A stretch of 61,282 nt of DNA from an uncultured Paraprevotella sp. GTDB lineage: Bacteria > Bacteroidota > Bacteroidia > Bacteroidales > Bacteroidaceae. The stretch spans positions 1-61,282 of the forward strand of contig URKA01000017.1 of NCBI GenBank assembly GCA_900548345.1, in the 5' to 3' direction. Below are positions 35,596-44,598 of the stretch, one piece after another; positions within the stretch are counted from its first letter, which is position 1; the number at the start of each line of letters is the position of its first letter. Below the pieces are notes generated by a model that was given only the letters and a program-made list of their open reading frames with translations, had not been told where the DNA came from and searched no databases. The translations under genes were made by a program, and so were the position numbers.

Positions 35596-38403
35596 ATGAA
35601 AAAGATGAGAAAAAACCTACACTTCTTGTTACTGACACTTTCTGCGTTCGGGTGGCACGTTGTCCCGTCACAGGCACAAACGACAGCTGCCGGAGATCAC
35701 GGCACACGCATTGCGGCGCAACCCGTCACCGACCGCATTGTGCCCTTCAAACTGTCGGAACAGGGCATCGTGCGCGACGTGGAATGGGGAACGGACCTTG
35801 CATGGATGCACGAGCAGAACCTGCGCCGCTGCCCGCTGTTCATGGGAAAAGACAATGTCAGCGTGGCCAGGGTATCTTTTCAACCCACCTATCCTCTCGT
35901 GGACGGCGACCTGCAAGAGGCACAGAAAACAGACCTCAAGGAACGTCTTCGGCTGTTGGCTTTCCTGAAACCCGACGTGAAACTTGCCTTGAACTGCGAC
36001 CACCCTACGGTAGACAACTGGTATAGGAGGAATGCCGCGAACTGGGCCAGCCTTATTGACGTCACCACCCGGTACTTTCAGGATGCGGGATACGAGGTAG
36101 TTTCCGTATCGCCTTTCAACGAGCCTGACTTCGGATGGAACCAATGGGTGCCCGGCAGCCAGGATAGCTACGAGAGCCTCCGCATGAGTGGCTTCAAGCA
36201 GGTTGCAAACGAACTGCGCAAGAACAACAGGTTTGACAACATACGCATCTGCGGCGGCAATACGCTGAACTGCGACAGGGCACTCCCTTGGTACAATTAC
36301 CTCAAGGAGGTTCTCGATGAGGGCAACACACACCAATTGGCAGGGTCGTTCGACAACTTCGCAGGCTTCTATACCACTTTGCGCGAGAACGGCGCACATG
36401 CCACAGGCGATGAGATGCATAATGTCATGGAGGCCATGGTGGGAGTGGAATACGGCATGCAGACCGGAATATGGTGGGGACCTGCAGAGTACGCACGCGG
36501 CGAATTCTGCAAAGCCAGCCACGGCGAACGCCTTGCCTATGCGGAACACCGCCCCAACTGGACAGCGGCATCCGTATACCGCGCTCCGGACGGAAAGGTA
36601 CAGGCTTTCGGCGGCACCTCCGAGCGTCAGGGAGTCACGACAACCTATCGTTTCGTGTCGAAAGACCGTGACGTGTTCTACAACGGAATGGGTCCGCAAC
36701 GTGAGTTCGTGATGGAACTGCCCGGCGGAACAGGATACCAGACCGGACAGACCAACGCGGAACAAGTGGTCGGCATCACCTGGGGCGAGGACGTTCCCTC
36801 TGTCATCGACGGTATCTACACAATAGTGAACAAATCGTTCAAAAGAACGCTTAAAGTGGCCGACAATACCCTCAGTGCGGCGGTCTACGGCACCTCCAAT
36901 GAATACCGATGGAACGTCAACCCGGTGGATTCGAGAATCGGAGGAGACTTCAGTTACCATTACATCACATCCGTAGGCACATCCCAGGCACTGGACGTGC
37001 TGAACTGGTCGCTGGAAGACGAAGCGGGCATCATCCCTTACACCAAGAACAACAACGCCAACCAGCAATGGTATCTCGAATATGCCGGTGACAACTGGTA
37101 TTACATCCGCAACCGTCACAGCTCACTCTGTCTCGAAGTGGTGAACGGTATCATACGGCAAGGAGAGATGGACGGCACAGACACGCAGCTCTGGCGTTTC
37201 ATCCCGGTCGGCATACGCCCGGTCTTCAGGGCACCGGCAGCACCTACCGGTGTGACCGTCAAGGCAAACTCCTCGTCCGTGCGGCTCGACTGGGCACCGG
37301 CTGCGGCCGAAACATCCACATTCACCGTACTGCGCTCCGAAACGCAGGGCGGAGGCTATGACATCATCGCGCGCAATCTCTCCGACACCACCTTTACCGA
37401 CAATTCGGCCGAAGCGGAACATACCTATTATTATATAGTCAAGACCGTAGACCGCAGCCTCAACACATCGGCAGCATCCGAAGAAGTCTCGGCTGCGCCC
37501 ACTGGAGCAAACAGACTGAAAGCATGGTATGAGTTCGAGAACAACACCAACGACTCCACCGTCAACTGCAACCACGGCGGCACGCTCACCGCACCGTCCT
37601 TCACCGAAGGAAAGACTGGAAAACAGGCGCTCACGCTGAACGGGACGTCGGACTTCGTACAACTTCCGGCCACACTCGGTAACCAAAGGCAGATGACACT
37701 GGCCACCTGGATTAACTGGCGCGGCGGAGGCACATGGCAGCGCATATTCGATTTCGGCAACGGAGAGGACGAATACATGTTCCTCACCACGAACGCCGGT
37801 ACCAACAAACTTCGCTTTGCCATCAAGAACGGCGGCAACGAGCAATACATCGAGGGCAACGTGCCCATTGCCAACAAGGTGCACACCTGGGTACACGTGG
37901 CTGTCACGCTGGGAGAGGACGGCGTATGCCTGTATCAGAACGGTGAACTCGTAGGCTCATCCAACGAGATTACAATACGCCCCGCCGATTTCCGGCCGGT
38001 GATGAACTACATCGGACGCAGCCAATTCGCAGCCGACCCTATGTTCAAAGGCAGTGTGGATGACTTCAGAGTGTACAACTACGCACTGACCGCCGGGCAA
38101 ATCAGCGACCTGTACGACGGTAAAGGCGACGGGGTGGAAACTGCCGTGCAAGAGGCCGATGGCGGTCTTTATATCGGTCAACTCCCGGCCGACCGCACCA
38201 TCGAAGTATCTTACGCCGCAGGCGAAGACAACCGTACGGACTTCTTCATCTACGATACGCAAGGCAGAATGGTGCGTTCCGCCCAGGCCAAGACCGGCGT
38301 GCGCATATCTGTCAGCACAGCCGGACTGGCAGACGGAGTATACATCCTCAAAGCCGTAAACGGAAAGGAAAGCTGTAGCAGGAAATTCACGGTAAGGCAT
38401 TGA
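35596..38403 (+). CDS. Secreted clan-A-type glycoside hydrolase with RICIN, Fn3, LamG and sorting domains
   Basis: This 935-residue protein has a signal peptide, then a TIM-barrel-like catalytic region with Glu176 in VSPFNEPDFG as likely acid/base and Glu273 (GDEMHNVME) or Glu285 (VGVEYG) as candidate nucleophile. GH30/GH39-like enzymes have this pattern, but the family is not certain. Residues ~405-545 look like a ricin-type lectin (WYLEYAG, SLCLEVVNG). An Fn3 domain (~550-640), a LamG domain (~645-845: MTLATWINWRGG, FKGSVDDFRVYNYAL) and a T9SS-like C-terminus (GLADGVYILKAVNGK) follow. It is monocistronic after the GH78 terminator. A role in the same glycan pathway is inferred from position. 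Confidence 0.82.
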   Translation: MKKMRKNLHFLLLTLSAFGWHVVPSQAQTTAAGDHGTRIAAQPVTDRIVPFKLSEQGIVRDVEWGTDLAWMHEQNLRRCPLFMGKDNVSVARVSFQPTYPLVDGDLQEAQKTDLKERLRLLAFLKPDVKLALNCDHPTVDNWYRRNAANWASLIDVTTRYFQDAGYEVVSVSPFNEPDFGWNQWVPGSQDSYESLRMSGFKQVANELRKNNRFDNIRICGGNTLNCDRALPWYNYLKEVLDEGNTHQLAGSFDNFAGFYTTLRENGAHATGDEMHNVMEAMVGVEYGMQTGIWWGPAEYARGEFCKASHGERLAYAEHRPNWTAASVYRAPDGKVQAFGGTSERQGVTTTYRFVSKDRDVFYNGMGPQREFVMELPGGTGYQTGQTNAEQVVGITWGEDVPSVIDGIYTIVNKSFKRTLKVADNTLSAAVYGTSNEYRWNVNPVDSRIGGDFSYHYITSVGTSQALDVLNWSLEDEAGIIPYTKNNNANQQWYLEYAGDNWYYIRNRHSSLCLEVVNGIIRQGEMDGTDTQLWRFIPVGIRPVFRAPAAPTGVTVKANSSSVRLDWAPAAAETSTFTVLRSETQGGGYDIIARNLSDTTFTDNSAEAEHTYYYIVKTVDRSLNTSAASEEVSAAPTGANRLKAWYEFENNTNDSTVNCNHGGTLTAPSFTEGKTGKQALTLNGTSDFVQLPATLGNQRQMTLATWINWRGGGTWQRIFDFGNGEDEYMFLTTNAGTNKLRFAIKNGGNEQYIEGNVPIANKVHTWVHVAVTLGEDGVCLYQNGELVGSSNEITIRPADFRPVMNYIGRSQFAADPMFKGSVDDFRVYNYALTAGQISDLYDGKGDGVETAVQEADGGLYIGQLPADRTIEVSYAAGEDNRTDFFIYDTQGRMVRSAQAKTGVRISVSTAGLADGVYILKAVNGKESCSRKFTVRH

Positions 38404-38409
38404 CGCCTT

Positions 38410-38515
38410 GGCACACAGAGGACACAGATGCGACAGATGACCACAGATTTTTTATTTATTCTTTATTATAAAACTTATCTGTGAGAATCTGTCGCATCTG
38501 TGTCCTCTGTGTGCC
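38410..38515. repeat. Perfect 29-bp inverted repeat between convergent genes
   Basis: Arms at 38410-38438 (starting GGCACACAGAGGACACAGAT) and 38487-38515 are perfectly complementary over 29 bp, with a 48-base AT-rich spacer holding a further short ACAGAT/ATCTGT pair. It lies between the glycosidase (+) and lrgB (-), so it may be a bidirectional terminator, though it is longer and more exact than usual. Confidence 0.9.
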
Positions 38516-38519
38516 ATTC

Positions 38520-39215
38520 TCAGATAATCCCCAGCAAACGGAGCAGCAAAGGCGTGAAGACGGACGTCAGCAAGCCGTTCAGAATCAATCCCAAACTGGC
38601 ATACGCACCGTAGATATGCCCATGCTCCATGGCGCGCGACGTGCCAACGGCATGCGAGGCCGTACCCATACTGAGACTCTGTGCGATAGGACTTTTCACG
38701 CGACCCACCTGAAGAATCTTGAAACCACAGATGGCTCCAAACAGCCCCACCAACACCACAATCGCCGCCGTAAGCGACGGAATACCTCCCAATGAGCCCG
38801 TCACTTCCATCGCAATGGGAGTGGTGACAGACTTGGGCGCAAGGGATATGATGACTTCATCGGACGCTCCCATCCATTTGGCCGTGAACACCACCGACAC
38901 AATGCCGGTCAGACAACCGGCCAGCTGGGATATAAGTACGGGCAGAAACTGCCGTCTGATACTTCTCAGCTGAAGATAGAGCGGCACACCCAAAGCCACA
39001 ATGGCCGGCTTCAGCCAGAAATCTATGATGGAAGCACTCTCCGAATAAGTTCCGTAAGATATGCCCGTCAGTTTCAAGAAACCAATCAAGGCAAGTATCG
39101 CCAACAAAATAGGATTGAGCACGACCCAACCCGTATACGCCTGCAGGCGTTTGGCCAGAAAATATACGCCGAACGTCAAGGCGATTAAAAAGAAATCACT
39201 TTCTAAATATTCCAT
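38520..39215 (-). CDS. lrgB: LrgB/CidB family membrane protein
   Basis: This 231-residue protein is highly hydrophobic with about seven membrane segments. Family-typical stretches are visible: LGVPLYLQ, SLAPKSVTTPIAMEV and GTASHAVGTSRA. LrgAB pairs act as holin/antiholin-like or small-metabolite (pyruvate/glycolate) transport systems in other bacteria. It overlaps the upstream lrgA by 20 bp, so the two are translated together. Confidence 0.9.
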   Translation of the reverse strand: MEYLESDFFLIALTFGVYFLAKRLQAYTGWVVLNPILLAILALIGFLKLTGISYGTYSESASIIDFWLKPAIVALGVPLYLQLRSIRRQFLPVLISQLAGCLTGIVSVVFTAKWMGASDEVIISLAPKSVTTPIAMEVTGSLGGIPSLTAAIVVLVGLFGAICGFKILQVGRVKSPIAQSLSMGTASHAVGTSRAMEHGHIYGAYASLGLILNGLLTSVFTPLLLRLLGII

Positions 39216-39546
39216 GTCTTCTTACCCATTGATGTACATGCCCCGTCACTACCAATACCAGAATCGTGCTGACTACCGTGGCCGTCACAATCGGCCAGAA
39301 CTCCGCCTCGATTACATCAAAGTACAGGATAAGTGCCACACCGGGCGGAACAAAAAAGAACCCCATGTTGCTGACTAAGAAATCGGATATGCCTTTCACC
39401 CAACTCAACTTGACCCATCCCGCCTGCAAGAAAGCGGTAAGGAGGAGCATACCGATGATGCTGCCGGGAAACTTTATACCTGTCAGCCACACCAACAGGT
39501 CGCCCAAGGCAAGACAACCGAACAGAATCGTACACTGCTTTACCAT
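39196..39546 (-). CDS. lrgA: LrgA/CidA family membrane protein
   Basis: This 116-residue protein has four membrane helices and the family stretch PGSIIGMLLL, followed by NMGFFFVPPGVALI. It forms a unit with LrgB. ATG 39546 is preferred to 39591 because a -7 box at 39565-39572 places the transcript start near 39558, upstream of this ATG only. Confidence 0.88.
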   Translation of the reverse strand: MVKQCTILFGCLALGDLLVWLTGIKFPGSIIGMLLLTAFLQAGWVKLSWVKGISDFLVSNMGFFFVPPGVALILYFDVIEAEFWPIVTATVVSTILVLVVTGHVHQWVRRHGIFRK

Positions 39547-39564
39547 ATTGCCGTTTTTTCCCGG

Positions 39565-39572
39565 CAAAGTTA
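39565..39572 (-). promoter_or_regulatory. -7 box (TAACTTTG)
   Basis: This is a full TAnnTTTG match on the minus strand, about 19 bp before lrgA ATG 39546. It decides the lrgA start. Confidence 0.55.
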
Positions 39573-39667
39573 CGAATTTATTGCCACACATCGTATAAAC
39601 AGCCTGCCATTTGAAAGAAAAAAAGGCAAAAACAAAACCGAGAACCGATTCTTACCGGAATAATTTC

Positions 39668-39675
39668 TATCTTTG
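39668..39675 (+). promoter_or_regulatory. -7 box (TATCTTTG)
   Basis: This is a full TAnnTTTG match about 34 bp before the alkaline phosphatase ATG. No Pho-box-like repeat was recognised. Confidence 0.55.
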
Positions 39676-39708
39676 AAGCATGAAAAACAATAACATAACA
39701 ACTGTATC

Positions 39709-41130
39709 ATGAGAAAAAGATTTTTATCCCTCTTCATCGTGTCGTGCATGGTGCTCCTCGCGACAGCCCAAGGAAAAGCCAAGTATGTATTCTACTTCAT
39801 CGGCGACGGAATGGGCGTAAACCAAGTCAACTGCACCGAAACTTATCTGGCAGCCATAGAAGGACGCATCGGCATCTCGCCACTCTGCTTCACGCAATTC
39901 CCGACGGCCGGACTTGTCACCACCTACTCGGCCACAAACGGTGTGACCGACTCTGCCGCAGGAGGCGTGGCACTGGCCACCGGAGAAAAGACGAAAAACG
40001 GCGCACTGGGAATGAAAGCCGACCTGACCACAAACCTCAACAGCATCGCCTCCATGGCAAAGGCACAGGGCAAAGCGGTAGGCATAGCCACCAGCGTGTC
40101 GGTAGACCATGCCACTCCGGGCGCATTCTACGCACATGTAAAAGACCGGAATATGTATCACCGCATCGGAAAGGACCTTGTCGAAGCCGGTTTCGACTTC
40201 TATGCCGGCTCCGACTTCCTGCACCCTGAAGACAAGGAACAAAGCGGCGACAAGAGCTTGTATACCCAATGCCATGAGGCCGGATACACGCTGGCCCGCG
40301 GTTATGCCGACTACCGCAAGAAAGCGGCAAAGGCGGAAAAAATGCTCCTCCTGCAAAGCGAGACGGCCAGCCGGAACGACCGCAGCAGTCTGCCGTATGC
40401 CATAGACAGAGACAAGAACGACCTGACCCTGCAGGACATCACACGCGCCGGCATACATTTCCTCAGTTCCAAACAAAGCGACGGCTTCTTCCTGATGATA
40501 GAAGGCGGAAAGATTGACTGGGCCTGTCATAGCAACGATGCAGCCACCATGTGCAAGGAGGTCATGGACATGGACAACGCCGTGAGGGTGGCATACGAGT
40601 TCTACGCACAGCATCCCGATGAAACACTGATTGTCATCACGGCCGACCATGAAACCGGAGGAATCGCATTGGGTACGGGGAAATACGAATTGCACACCGA
40701 TGTACTGAAATACCAGCAGAAAAGCGTGGCAGCCTTCAGTAAGATGATAGCGGAACAACACAAAAAAGAAGGCAAGAAGTTTACATGGGACTTTGTACGC
40801 GAACAATTACAGACTCATTTCGGGTTCTGGAAACAAGTGCCGCTCGACGACAAGGAAACAGCCATACTGAAGAAGGCTTACGATGACTTCTGCGAAGGCG
40901 TGGCCAAGGACACGCGGACGCTCTACCAAAGCGAGAACGTCATTGCCCGTACAGCCAAAACGCTTATCAACAAAAAAGCCATGATAGGATGGCAAAGCGG
41001 CGGACACTCCAACGGTTACGTGCCGGTATTCGCCATCGGCGTGGGAGCGGAACTATTCAGCGGACGCATCGACAATACGGATATTCCCCGGAAAATCGCA
41101 AGCATAGCAGGTTACAACGGCGAAATGTAA
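39709..41130 (+). CDS. Alkaline phosphatase
   Basis: This 473-residue exported enzyme hydrolyses phosphomonoesters. A signal peptide (MRKRFLSLFIVSCMVLLATAQ) is followed by IGDGMG (metal site), the catalytic Ser82 in VTDSAAGG, ITADHETGGI and GGHSNGYVPVFAIG (metal ligands). The length fits the PhoA-type family. It is divergent from lrgAB and converges on the helix-hairpin-helix gene. Confidence 0.94.
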   Translation: MRKRFLSLFIVSCMVLLATAQGKAKYVFYFIGDGMGVNQVNCTETYLAAIEGRIGISPLCFTQFPTAGLVTTYSATNGVTDSAAGGVALATGEKTKNGALGMKADLTTNLNSIASMAKAQGKAVGIATSVSVDHATPGAFYAHVKDRNMYHRIGKDLVEAGFDFYAGSDFLHPEDKEQSGDKSLYTQCHEAGYTLARGYADYRKKAAKAEKMLLLQSETASRNDRSSLPYAIDRDKNDLTLQDITRAGIHFLSSKQSDGFFLMIEGGKIDWACHSNDAATMCKEVMDMDNAVRVAYEFYAQHPDETLIVITADHETGGIALGTGKYELHTDVLKYQQKSVAAFSKMIAEQHKKEGKKFTWDFVREQLQTHFGFWKQVPLDDKETAILKKAYDDFCEGVAKDTRTLYQSENVIARTAKTLINKKAMIGWQSGGHSNGYVPVFAIGVGAELFSGRIDNTDIPRKIASIAGYNGEM

Positions 41131-41151
41131 AGCCGGAAAAGACAACGGCGT

Positions 41152-42084
41152 CTATTCGTCGAAACAGACATACGGTTGCAGGCGTTCAAGGTCGGCCGGG
41201 GTGAACTCCTCGTACAACGACAACGCCTGCAACTTCTTTATGGCACCGTACTTGCGGCGATGCTCTGCTATCACACGGCTTTGATAAAAATTCAGATAAG
41301 GATGACGGCGCATCTTGTCCACCGTCAGACGGTTTATGCACAAAGGACGATATACCTCCGGCGACAGGTCGAACCACTGCTCCAGTCCTTCGGGCAATCC
41401 TTCCACCTCGCCAAGTTGCGCAAGCGAAACGAAACCGCCCAACCGTTCCCGATAGGCCGTAATCTTCCGGGCATAATAGGAACCTATGCCGGGCACCTTC
41501 TTCAACAGTGCCGTATCCGCCGTATTCAAATCCACCCGCACACCTTCCTCCAACTTTTCCTGACGGGGATAATCCCGCTCCTCTCCCTTTGCCTGCATAG
41601 CCTGTGGCTGCACATCGGAAAGCAACTTGTATTCATCGGCTATCCTCACGTATGGACGGAGCCTCTCGTAATCCCCCTGGGTCAGTCCGTACAGGCGGAA
41701 GAAATCATCCGGACGATGGTAACGCCCGCCCTTGGCACGGTATTTATAGATATTGCGCACCTGCCAGGGACGCAATCCAAGCCTTAACAGTTCGGTGGAA
41801 TCAGCGGTATTGGGGTCGAAAAAGAATGTTTCGGGTACAAATGCTTCCTTCTGACGATAATAACCGGAAGCCGGAACAACCGGAGCAGAGTCCCGGCGCA
41901 CAAGAGCGGGAAACGTATCGCAATCCAGAGATTCCGACATCCGTTCCGCGGTTTCTTCCCCGCGTTCAAGACAGAAAAAGATGAGCGACGTGAGCACAAC
42001 TCCCAAGAGCATGCCGGCCAAGAGCAGCAAAGCCCTCCGGTCGGACTTTGAGAAATAAAGAAACTCACCCCACTTCCTGCCCAT
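41152..42084 (-). CDS. Helix-hairpin-helix domain protein (ComEA-like)
   Basis: This 310-residue protein has an N-terminal membrane helix (RRALLLLAGMLLGVVLTSLIF), so it is anchored with its bulk probably outside the cytoplasm. Four helix-hairpin-helix units follow: DPNTADSTELLRLGL, VDLNTADTALLKKVPGIG, and related stretches (LCINRLTVDKMRRHPYL, LSLYEEFTPADLERL). Such motifs bind DNA backbone, as in ComEA in DNA uptake. No other competence gene is nearby. It lies 6 bp after the SNF-type transporter gene in the same direction. Confidence 0.85.
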   Translation of the reverse strand: MGRKWGEFLYFSKSDRRALLLLAGMLLGVVLTSLIFFCLERGEETAERMSESLDCDTFPALVRRDSAPVVPASGYYRQKEAFVPETFFFDPNTADSTELLRLGLRPWQVRNIYKYRAKGGRYHRPDDFFRLYGLTQGDYERLRPYVRIADEYKLLSDVQPQAMQAKGEERDYPRQEKLEEGVRVDLNTADTALLKKVPGIGSYYARKITAYRERLGGFVSLAQLGEVEGLPEGLEQWFDLSPEVYRPLCINRLTVDKMRRHPYLNFYQSRVIAEHRRKYGAIKKLQALSLYEEFTPADLERLQPYVCFDE

Positions 42085-42090
42085 CGCACA

Positions 42091-43449
42091 CTACTTTAAC
42101 AGCTCGTTGATGAAGATGAAACCGATGGCTACGGGAGCTACATAGCGCAAGAGGAAAATGTAGACACCCCAAAAAGGAACTTTCAAATGCCCCCAGTTGC
42201 TTACTTCATCACGCACAATCCTGCGGTCGAGCACCCATCCGGTGAAGACGACAATGAAGAATCCCCCGAACGGCAACAGGAACTTAGCTGAAAGGAAATC
42301 GAAAATATCGAAGATGGACATGTCGAACAACCTGACATCCTTCAACACCCCAAAAGACAACGCGCACAGCACACCCATAAAGATACAACCCACCGATACG
42401 AACCAGGCGGCCCGCCCCCGCGGCATGCGGAAACGCTCATGGATATAGGCCGTGGAAACTTCATGCAGAGAAATCGTGGAAGTCAGCGTGGCCAGCACAA
42501 GCAGCACATAGAACATCAGCGAAAAGATATATCCCAACCAAGGCACACCACGGAACGCCATGCGAAATACATCGGGCAACGTGATGAACACCAATCCGGG
42601 ACCGGCATCAGCCGACACGCCCTGCACGGAAAATACAGCCGGAAAAATAATGAAACCGGCCATTACGGCAACCAAAGTGTCGATGAGTGCCACACTCCCA
42701 GCCGTCTTCATCAGGTTGGCTTCCTTGGTAAAATATGAAGCGTAGGTGCAAAGGCAACCCATGCCGATACTCATGGAGAAAAAGGCCTGCCCCATGGCAT
42801 CTAAAACAACCTTGCTGGTCACCTTGCTGAAATCCGGCCGCAGCAGGAAAGTAAGCCCTTCTACAGAACCGGGCATGGAAAAGGAACAAACCACAAGTAC
42901 ACAGATAATCATCAGCAAGAGGGGCATCATGATTTTGGAAAACTTCTCGATGCCGTCTTTCACTCCCCTTACGATAATGACATGGGTCAGCATGATAAAC
43001 ACGACCATGAACAAGACCGGCTTCCAGGGATTACTTACGAAATTGTTGAAGAATACACCGTAGTCCTGCTCACCGCTCAGGTCTCCCGTGGCCGAAGCAA
43101 AGGAGTATTCCAGCGTCCAGCCTGCCACCACCCCGTAATAGCCCAGTATGACAAAGGCACAAAACACACCTAAATAACCGACCCACTTCCATGCCGTTCC
43201 CGGCGCAAGCACTTTATAGGCCCCCGCCGTATTGCTGCGCGAATGACGCCCGATGAGGAATTCGGATACCATCACCGGCAAACCGAGGAACACTACACAC
43301 ATGATGTATACAAGGATAAAAGCCGCTCCACCGTTCTCACCCACCTGGGCAGGGAAGCGCCAAATGTTCCCCAGTCCGACGGCCGAACCTGCCGTGGCCA
43401 ACACAATGCCTATCTTGCTGCTGAATTTCGCTCTTTCGTTTGCCGCCAT
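42091..43449 (-). CDS. Sodium-dependent transporter, SNF family
   Basis: This 452-residue protein has about eleven to twelve membrane segments and the family hallmark GSAVGLGNIWRFP near the N-terminus, which forms the sodium and substrate site in LeuT-type transporters. FSMSIGMGCLCTYASY fits the unwound TM6-8 region. Substrate is likely an amino acid; it cannot be named. A -7 box at 43486-43493 on this strand is shared back to back with the VanZ-like gene. Confidence 0.92.
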   Translation of the reverse strand: MAANERAKFSSKIGIVLATAGSAVGLGNIWRFPAQVGENGGAAFILVYIMCVVFLGLPVMVSEFLIGRHSRSNTAGAYKVLAPGTAWKWVGYLGVFCAFVILGYYGVVAGWTLEYSFASATGDLSGEQDYGVFFNNFVSNPWKPVLFMVVFIMLTHVIIVRGVKDGIEKFSKIMMPLLLMIICVLVVCSFSMPGSVEGLTFLLRPDFSKVTSKVVLDAMGQAFFSMSIGMGCLCTYASYFTKEANLMKTAGSVALIDTLVAVMAGFIIFPAVFSVQGVSADAGPGLVFITLPDVFRMAFRGVPWLGYIFSLMFYVLLVLATLTSTISLHEVSTAYIHERFRMPRGRAAWFVSVGCIFMGVLCALSFGVLKDVRLFDMSIFDIFDFLSAKFLLPFGGFFIVVFTGWVLDRRIVRDEVSNWGHLKVPFWGVYIFLLRYVAPVAIGFIFINELLK

Positions 43450-43485
43450 AACAGTTTATTCTAATAATTAGTCGTATTGTGCATG

Positions 43486-43513
43486 CAAAAGTAATAAAAA
43501 AGAATTACTTTTG
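43486..43513. promoter_or_regulatory. Palindromic divergent promoter pair
   Basis: A minus-strand TACTTTTG (43486-43493) and plus-strand TACTTTTG (43506-43513) form an inverted repeat with 12 bp between. They serve the SNF transporter (-) and VanZ-like gene (+). Two polymerases could not occupy both boxes at once, so expression may be mutually exclusive. Confidence 0.6.
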
Positions 43514-43532
43514 CAGACAAATTGTAAATTAC

Positions 43533-43925
43533 ATGAAGCAGAAAGTAACGAATTGCATAAAAAGCTACTCTTTCACCTCTATTCTCGTTCTCGTCATCTG
43601 GTATCTTTCTCTGTTTACCCCGCCCAAGACACAACTGAATGAGGTTCACTTCATCGACAAGTGGGCACACCTGCTGATGTACGGCACCTTGGTATGTACG
43701 CTATGGATAGAGCATGCGAGGAATCATCGGGAAAAACCCGGAACGGCCGCAGCATTATGCCTTTACCTGTTTCCGGTACTTATGAGCGGCCTCATCGAAC
43801 TTGTGCAGGAGTACTGTACCGTCAGCCGTAGCGGCGACTGGTATGATTTTGCAGCCAATGCGGCAGGCGGCCTCATCGGCGCAGGATTCGGCTATTATTT
43901 TGCGCGTTGGAAACTGTACAAATGA
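43533..43925 (+). CDS. VanZ-like membrane protein
   Basis: This 130-residue protein has four predicted membrane segments and VanZ-family features: FIDKWAHLLMYGTL and the final SGDWYDFAANAAGGLIGAGFGY. The family is widespread and mostly uncharacterised. ATG 43533 follows a -7 box at 43506-43513 by 19 bp. Confidence 0.85.
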   Translation: MKQKVTNCIKSYSFTSILVLVIWYLSLFTPPKTQLNEVHFIDKWAHLLMYGTLVCTLWIEHARNHREKPGTAAALCLYLFPVLMSGLIELVQEYCTVSRSGDWYDFAANAAGGLIGAGFGYYFARWKLYK

Positions 43926-43956
43926 CGAAAGCCGGACGAACACCCTTACGGCATGT

Positions 43957-44433
43957 TCATTCGGTCTTCCATAATTTATATGGGTAATTCCTCAGGTGGG
44001 CATTGTAATAACGCCGGTCGCCCGTCACTTCCTTACCGATGAAATCGGGCTTCTCGAACGGTTCGTTCTCATCGGACAGTTCCACTTCGGCCATGACCAG
44101 ACCTTCGTTGTCGCCGTAGAATTCATCCACCTCAAATACATGCCGGCCGGACTTCACCAGATAACGGGTCTTGTCTACAACTCCCGGTTCACAAAGTCCC
44201 ATCAGCTCTTGCGCGTCTTCCACAGGTATTTCCGTCTCGAACTCATAACGTGACATGCCGGCACGGTTGGAAGGCCCCTTGATGGTGAGATAACCTTTGT
44301 CTCCCCTGATACGGACCCGCACTGTCCGACCGCCTCCGGAACAAATATACCCCTGGCGGATGCGACTATGGGCATAGGCGAGAGACTTGTACTCCCCCGT
44401 GACCAGAAACTTACGCTCTATCTCAAGCGGCAT
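43957..44433 (-). CDS. CYTH domain protein
   Basis: This 158-residue protein is a CYTH-domain protein: LEIERKFLV at the N-terminus is the EXEXK signature, and alternating charged strands (TVRVRIRG, YLTIKGP, YEFETEIP, VDEFYGDNEGLVMAEVEL) form the triphosphate tunnel. Such proteins are often tripolyphosphatases or of unknown role. ATG 44433 overlaps the end of the upstream small gene by 11 bp, implying coupled translation after prfB. Confidence 0.88.
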   Translation of the reverse strand: MPLEIERKFLVTGEYKSLAYAHSRIRQGYICSGGGRTVRVRIRGDKGYLTIKGPSNRAGMSRYEFETEIPVEDAQELMGLCEPGVVDKTRYLVKSGRHVFEVDEFYGDNEGLVMAEVELSDENEPFEKPDFIGKEVTGDRRYYNAHLRNYPYKLWKTE

Positions 44434-44575
44434 AGCCCATGACGATGAATGCAACAAGACCTAATACCACCAACAGGACCAACGCACCGAAAAGAGTCTT
44501 CGTTGCCCGTTTCATCTGTTGTGCCTCACGCGCCTCACGTTTAGCTTTCCGCATGTTTTTCTTCATTTTATTCAT
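44423..44575 (-). CDS. Small single-pass membrane protein (50 residues)
   Basis: A short reading frame starts at ATG 44575, 24 bp after the prfB stop, and ends inside the start of the CYTH gene. The product begins MNKMKKNMRKAKREARE, a strongly basic amphipathic stretch. It continues with one hydrophobic helix (TLFGALVLLVVLGLVAFIVM). Position between two genes on the same strand and the 11-bp overlap argue that it is real. It could be a membrane anchor or a regulator of a neighbour; no function is known. Confidence 0.7.
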   Translation of the reverse strand: MNKMKKNMRKAKREAREAQQMKRATKTLFGALVLLVVLGLVAFIVMGYAA

Positions 44576-44598
44576 AATCGTATCATTTAAGGTTCTTC

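Noticed and set aside
38410..38515. Invertible promoter
   Set aside because: It lies between convergent gene ends and no promoter box is seen in the 48-bp spacer.
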